Shown here: positions 60,057 through 64,000 of the stretch, one piece after another | Position numbering within the stretch: the stretch's first letter is position 1 | Layout: each line of letters begins with the position of its first letter | Assembly (NCBI RefSeq): GCF_020283565.1 | Contig: NC_060062.1 | Span: 8,283,322 to 8,347,321 of the forward strand | Direction: 5' to 3' | From: Trifolium pratense | Taxonomy: Eukaryota; Streptophyta; Magnoliopsida; Fabales; Fabaceae | DNA length: 64,000 bases | The notes under the pieces: model-generated | The model's input: only the letters and a program-made list of their open reading frames with translations | Databases searched by the model: none | What the model was told of the DNA's origin: nothing | Program-made: the position numbers and the translations under genes

Positions 60057-61119
60057 TTAATCGACTTGATGATGACGACAGGCACGAAGAACCGAGAAAA
60101 CAAAGTTTTGGTTATATCGATCCCAAATCAAGCCGATTTCATCTTCGACCTGTAAGTTTCTTCGAAGTACGAAATCCTTGATCCATGTGTCTTTGAAAAT
60201 GTGGCTTTGATTGGAAGGACGTATTGTGAAAACGAGAGAATGGAGAGAGTTTATGTCGATATCCCATACTCGAACATGAACACCTCGATTCTCACAAACT
60301 TGAAGACCACCCAAGACAGGAACAATCAAATCTTTGGCCAATTATCTCTTGATCAAAATGTTACAGTTACTTCCAAGATCAGTTTTTGTCAACACTTTCT
60401 TGATTTTCCATGGATCGCCATAAAGCACCAACGTAGTTGAATAACCTCAGTTTCTTGCAACAAGAACAACAGCAGCATTACCCATGTTGTTGTCTTGATG
60501 GACATGTTTTCGTTTCTTGGCAAAATGGGTTTCATGATGATCGGTTGGTTGTAGTTGTTGTGGGGGACGTTTTCGTTTATTGTTGGTGGTGAGTTGTTGT
60601 TGATAATCGTAGGTAGGGCAAGAAGGATCACCTACTGAGAAGTGGGAGACAAACACGATCATCATCAGTAACATTATCTTCATGAGTAACAACAAAGGAG
60701 GAAGGTTTGTTGTTTTGTGATTCCTCATTTTTGAGTGAGGAGAACAAGGAAGAGAACAACATTGTTGTTGGTTTGTGTTGTTGTTTGATGATGATGCGTG
60801 TTTTCTTGTTCTTTAGGGTTAGTTGTTGTTGTTGGGGACTACGTTTTCGTTTATTGTTGGTGATGAGTTGTTGTTGACAATCGCAGGTAGGGCAAGAAGG
60901 ATCACCGATTGAAAAGTGGAGACAAACACGATCGTCATCAGTAACATCATCTTCATGAGTAAGAATAGAGGAGAAATGGTTGTTGTTGTTTTGTGGTTCA
61001 TCCTTTTTGAGTGAGAAGAACAAGAATGAAAACGTTATTGTTGGTGTGTGTTGTTGTTTGATGATGTCTTGTTCCTCCTTTTTTATGGAGCGCAAAAAAT
61101 TAAAGAATAGGTGAGACAT
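60057..61119 (-). pseudogene. Decayed B3-domain protein gene with duplicated N-terminal segment
   Basis: The C-terminal part (60057-60430) reads as a plant B3 DNA-binding domain of the REM/DUF313 style: PWKIKKVLTKTDLG, LAKDLIVPVLGG, VHVRVWDIDINSLHSLVFTI, WIKDFVLRR, VEDEIGLIW, FVFSVL. Upstream, a segment of about 85 codons occurs twice (HFSIGDPSCPTCDCQQQL and HFSVGDPSCPTYDYQQQL, each before NNKRKR). Three lesions break it: one extra base in a G run near 60643-60646 shifts the second repeat out of frame, TGA at 60447-60449 precedes the B3 domain, and TAA at 60342-60344 interrupts it. B3 proteins are nuclear transcription factors; this copy cannot make one unless heavily recoded. The start codon is uncertain. 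Confidence 0.8.
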
Positions 61120-61150
61120 ACACTTGACAGAATCAAAGAAAACACAAATC
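61105..61150 (-). other. Fragment of FES1 intron 3
   Basis: aataggtgagacatacacttgacagaatcaaagaaaacacaaatc differs at only a few bases from 54678-54723, the 3' end of FES1 intron 3. It abuts the 5' end of the B3 pseudogene with no FES1 exon 4 beside it. Confidence 0.7.
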
Positions 61151-61527
61151 CATTAACCAACCAGTTATCAACTAAAATTCGAAGTTTCTTATAATGCAAA
61201 TACAACATAATTATGGAATACGTGAATTCTAAGAATTTAGAAAATAGTCCATAATTAAAAATATAAATCTTCACAAACTAAAACGATTTTGTTTTCCAAC
61301 AACCTAGTGACTATTTTATGATAAACAATAATTCAATTTACTTTATTTCAAACCTGAATGTCTTTAAATAGACTTATAATAGAAATCTTAGTTAAAATAG
61401 GTTAATAACTAACTTATCATAATTTCATTATCATCTAAATTTAAAAGATAATTATCCTAATAATAACAAACTTAAAAAAAAAAAAAAGAAATAGCAACTA
61501 GTAATAACATGTTAATAATAACATGAT
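61151..61527. other. Non-coding AT-rich segment
   Basis: No gene or element recognised. Confidence 0.5.
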
Positions 61528-61716
61528 AGTAATAGTTTGGTTCCTTGGAATATGCTCCTCTCAAGGTTTCGGGTTCGATTTTCCTTAGTGTCAATTTCGG
61601 TGGGCTAAGTCCATAAAGAGTAAAAAAAATTCTGGCTTTAAATGGGCCCCCGCAAGTGGGTGGTGGGATTGGTCCCCTTGGATTAGTCGGTCCTAAGGCC
61701 GGATACCAAGTTTTCA
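61528..61716 (+). mobile_element. tRNA-derived SINE (Au-like), second copy
   Basis: Matches the SINE at 23034-23212: gaatatgctcctctcaagg, B-box-like cgggttcgattttcc, aatttcggtgggctaagtcc and ggtcctaaggccggatacc, ending in tttt plus an A-run. The 5' end lacks the A-box portion. Confidence 0.75.
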
Positions 61717-61729
61717 AAAAAAAATAATA

Positions 61730-62024
61730 CTCCCTCCGGTCCTTTTTATAAGGAACACTTAGGGCAAAAAATTTGGTCCTTTTTATAAGAAACTTTGACC
61801 AATTTTCAAATGTTTTAAATGTTCAATTTCACTTATGCCCTTATTTATTATGAGAGAGAATTTAAAAATAAGTAAGTTAGTTGAATAAAGAGTAATTAAA
61901 TAAGGGTATACATGGAATAAATTAAAATTTATAAGAGTATTAAATGAAAATAACTATGTTAAATGTGCTTAATTGGTCTGTGTGATTTTTTCAAAGTGTT
62001 CCTTATAATAAGGACCGGAGGGAG
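61730..62024. mobile_element. Stowaway-type MITE (295 bp)
   Basis: Left end ctccctccggtcctttttat and right end ataaggaccggagggag are inverted repeats flanked by TA on both sides (61728-61729, 62025-62026). The ends CTCCCTCC and the TA target are the Stowaway signature. It inserted directly behind the SINE tail. Confidence 0.92.
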
Positions 62025-63160
62025 TAATAATTATCATGATTTTTTTTACGCAAACTTTTTTTTAAGTCACTTATATTGTGTTTTCTTTATTAAAAAAAGA
62101 CACTTCTTATTTTAATAACATTATCAAAATTGTGTTTAACCCTACTTATTTTTTTTTTGTTTATAACTCTCTGGTTCCTCGGGGAAAGAGTCTCTAGTAG
62201 TCCAGAGTTTGGCCGCGAGATAAGTAAAATCTGGCCAAGAAATAAAAAAATAGAGAAATAAAAAATAAATAGGACCAATTATTAACCGTTTAATTAGTTG
62301 ACTTGCAAAACAAATTTGCTTTACTCTAATTTTACTCAATTAACTAGTGTATTAGACTATTAGTACATCATTATCAATTATTATTATTAATTAAAGACAT
62401 TTTTTTTATACATTGACAAAATTATATCATAAACTCACAGTGAGAGAGTCGGAATTCGAACCCTAATTATAACGTTCATCCTAACAATTTCAATAATTTT
62501 ATCGGTTGAATTAGAATTTGTAGACCCATATCAAAAACATTTTATTGACGATTTTAGAAATCTCAAACAAACATAACACCATGTTTGGATCTGCATCGAT
62601 CGTGTCCATTGTACAAGACCAATTACACTAGTATGACTTTTGGAAGAATCTTGAATTTTCAGAATTTGTGGGACATACACTGTCATCGTGAATCTTTATT
62701 TCCAAAACATGCTTACAAATCGACAATAAATAAGTACTGCATTTACCATTTTTGTCCAAACAAGGTAAAGAAACAGAATTCTATTATCATTGCTGATGCT
62801 AATCCACAATGATCGCATCAAAATTTACATATATTTTTTTTTATTTTATTATTCTTATCGCGAAGTCAATTTTTATGCAGAAGATATACTTGCAAATATG
62901 GAGTGATCATGAACTTGAATTGAGGTTTTATAAATTATTCCCAACTAGTTTAAATTCTTTATTTTTGACTGATATTTTGGAAATTTATACTCCTCGTTTA
63001 GTTAGTGTTTAGTTTTTTTCTTTCTATAAAATACTTGTTATCAAAACACAAATTTTAGAGCCTTCGTTTAAATCATATTGTAATATATTTTAACTCATAA
63101 ATGAAGATAAATGGTAATGCTAACGAGTGCCCCCTTCGTTAACAAGACCCTTAAATGAAT
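62025..63160. other. Non-coding AT-rich segment
   Basis: No convincing gene; short open frames at 62585-63012 are unsupported. A worn SINE-like phrase (gtcggaattcgaaccctaat, about 62448) is the only hint. Confidence 0.5.
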
Positions 63161-63164
63161 TTTG

Positions 63165-63320
63165 CCTATGAGGTACAGGTTTTCAACCAAACATCAAGGG
63201 GTATCAAAGAATTTACCTTGATATAATCGGTGTCCTTGTACATTTTTATCAAAATCAAGTTTAGTCGTTTTAGAAACTCACCATTGGCTATATCAATTGA
63301 TTCAACATGTAAAGAGGACC
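63165..63320 (-). pseudogene. FES1 (fragment): FES1 fragment: exon 3 and start of intron 3
   Basis: On the - strand about 63282-63313 reads HVESIDIAN, then a GT donor, followed by intron sequence that matches FES1 intron 3 (54987-55106), including the phrase caaagaatttaccttgatat. Only this exon piece is present; upstream it diverges. With the piece at 61105 it suggests a partial FES1 duplicate whose intron 3 was opened to about 2 kb by later insertions. Confidence 0.75.
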
Positions 63321-63962
63321 CGAACCCTTACCATTTGAAGCAATTCGGTGAAATTAATAAAAATTTACCTATATTTTATTGAGCTCACGTGTGTACTACA
63401 TACAATTTTTTATAGTTTCAAAGTAGTAAAGTGAAATTTCACTACTATTAAAAGTATGGACCCAAAAGTGAATTTTGGGTGGTGCCACCACACTGCCACA
63501 CTTAACCCCTTGTTTAGAGAATCACTGCCTTACTAGTACAATGGACCACTGAATCCTAAAACAATAAAGTTCTTACAATTTAATGTCATAATTAGTTGTC
63601 ACTGTTGACAGCAATAGACATTGACTCAACCAAATTAGAATTTTACAAGACAAAATTACACACTATGCATTACAAACACAAAGATGCCTTTTAGCTAAAA
63701 AAGGAAAGTCGTGATAAAACAACAACCAACATAATATTCTCATCTCTTAATAGGAATATTCAATGCTAACACTAAATTTGACATATCCACAAAATTTATT
63801 AAAATAAAATCAAATTCTATTTTGGTCTTTCTAACACAATCAATGTTGTGTCTCTACAAATTAAGTTATCAAATTAGCTAGTGCTTCACATCTAAATAAT
63901 AGCTAACATAAGATCAACTTCAACTTCCTTGTCGCGCAAACAATAAAATCAACAGTTTGATG
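63321..63962. other. Non-coding AT-rich segment
   Basis: No gene or element recognised. Confidence 0.5.
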
Positions 63963-64000
63963 CTGACAAACAAACAGAAAGGTAAAAAGGACAAGAAAAT
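63963..64000 (+). repeat. SCPL 3'-flank sequence at window edge
   Basis: gacaaacaaacagaaaggtaaaa ending aaggacaagaaaat matches the sequence found 130-650 bases after the stop codons of SCPL-B (9218), E (47306) and F (52733). It suggests the duplicated flank, and perhaps more of the cluster, continues beyond the window. Confidence 0.6.

Overview
This is nuclear DNA from a flowering plant, almost certainly a legume and most like a Medicago. It is AT-rich, its genes have many introns, and the gaps are filled with plant transposons: a SIRE/Maximus-type Copia element, hAT, Stowaway and MULE elements, TRIMs, tRNA-derived SINEs and a plastid ycf2 fragment. The species call is an inference.

Bases 1-52,600 hold a tandem cluster of six serine carboxypeptidase-like (SCPL) genes, all on the + strand. 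I call them A-F in order. A (1-1588, cut by the window edge) has lost exons 10-12. B (2571-8571), C (21195-28493), E (40103-47190) and F (48425-52590) are intact 14-exon genes whose rebuilt reading frames give 474, 471, 468 and 470 residues. D (31447-36020) has lost its promoter, signal peptide and first splice donor. The intact products look like secreted or vacuolar clade-I SCPL proteins, the group that includes acyltransferases using glucose esters. Every copy keeps a rare GC-AG intron after exon 8. A-D carry Ala-Asp-Ser in the nucleophile motif, whereas E and F carry the usual Gly-Asp-Ser.

Between B and C lies a complete, very young 10,197-bp Copia element on the - strand (10118-20314). 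It has 1,042-bp LTRs that are almost identical, a perfect 5-bp target duplication, an intact gag-pol, and an in-frame env-like second ORF behind a UAG stop in a textbook readthrough context (UAG CAG UUA). A short dyad motif recurs in its LTRs, leader and both ORFs, which I cannot explain by coding or by known signals.

The cluster is littered with smaller insertions whose target duplications can be read directly: a solo LTR in B intron 2, hAT elements in C intron 2 and downstream of C, a triple-LTR TRIM downstream of D, and nested foldbacks filling E intron 1.

From 53.5 kb to the end the content changes. An intact six-exon FES1/HspBP1-type Hsp70 nucleotide-exchange factor gene lies on the - strand (53508-56519) with a perfect heat-shock element upstream. 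Next comes a Pack-MULE (58711-59769) carrying spliced fragments of a golgin candidate 5-like gene and an array of alternating hairpins. It is followed by a decayed B3-domain gene, scattered fragments of the FES1 gene, a SINE and a Stowaway MITE. The last bases match the 3' flank of the SCPL genes, suggesting that the cluster duplication resumes beyond the window.
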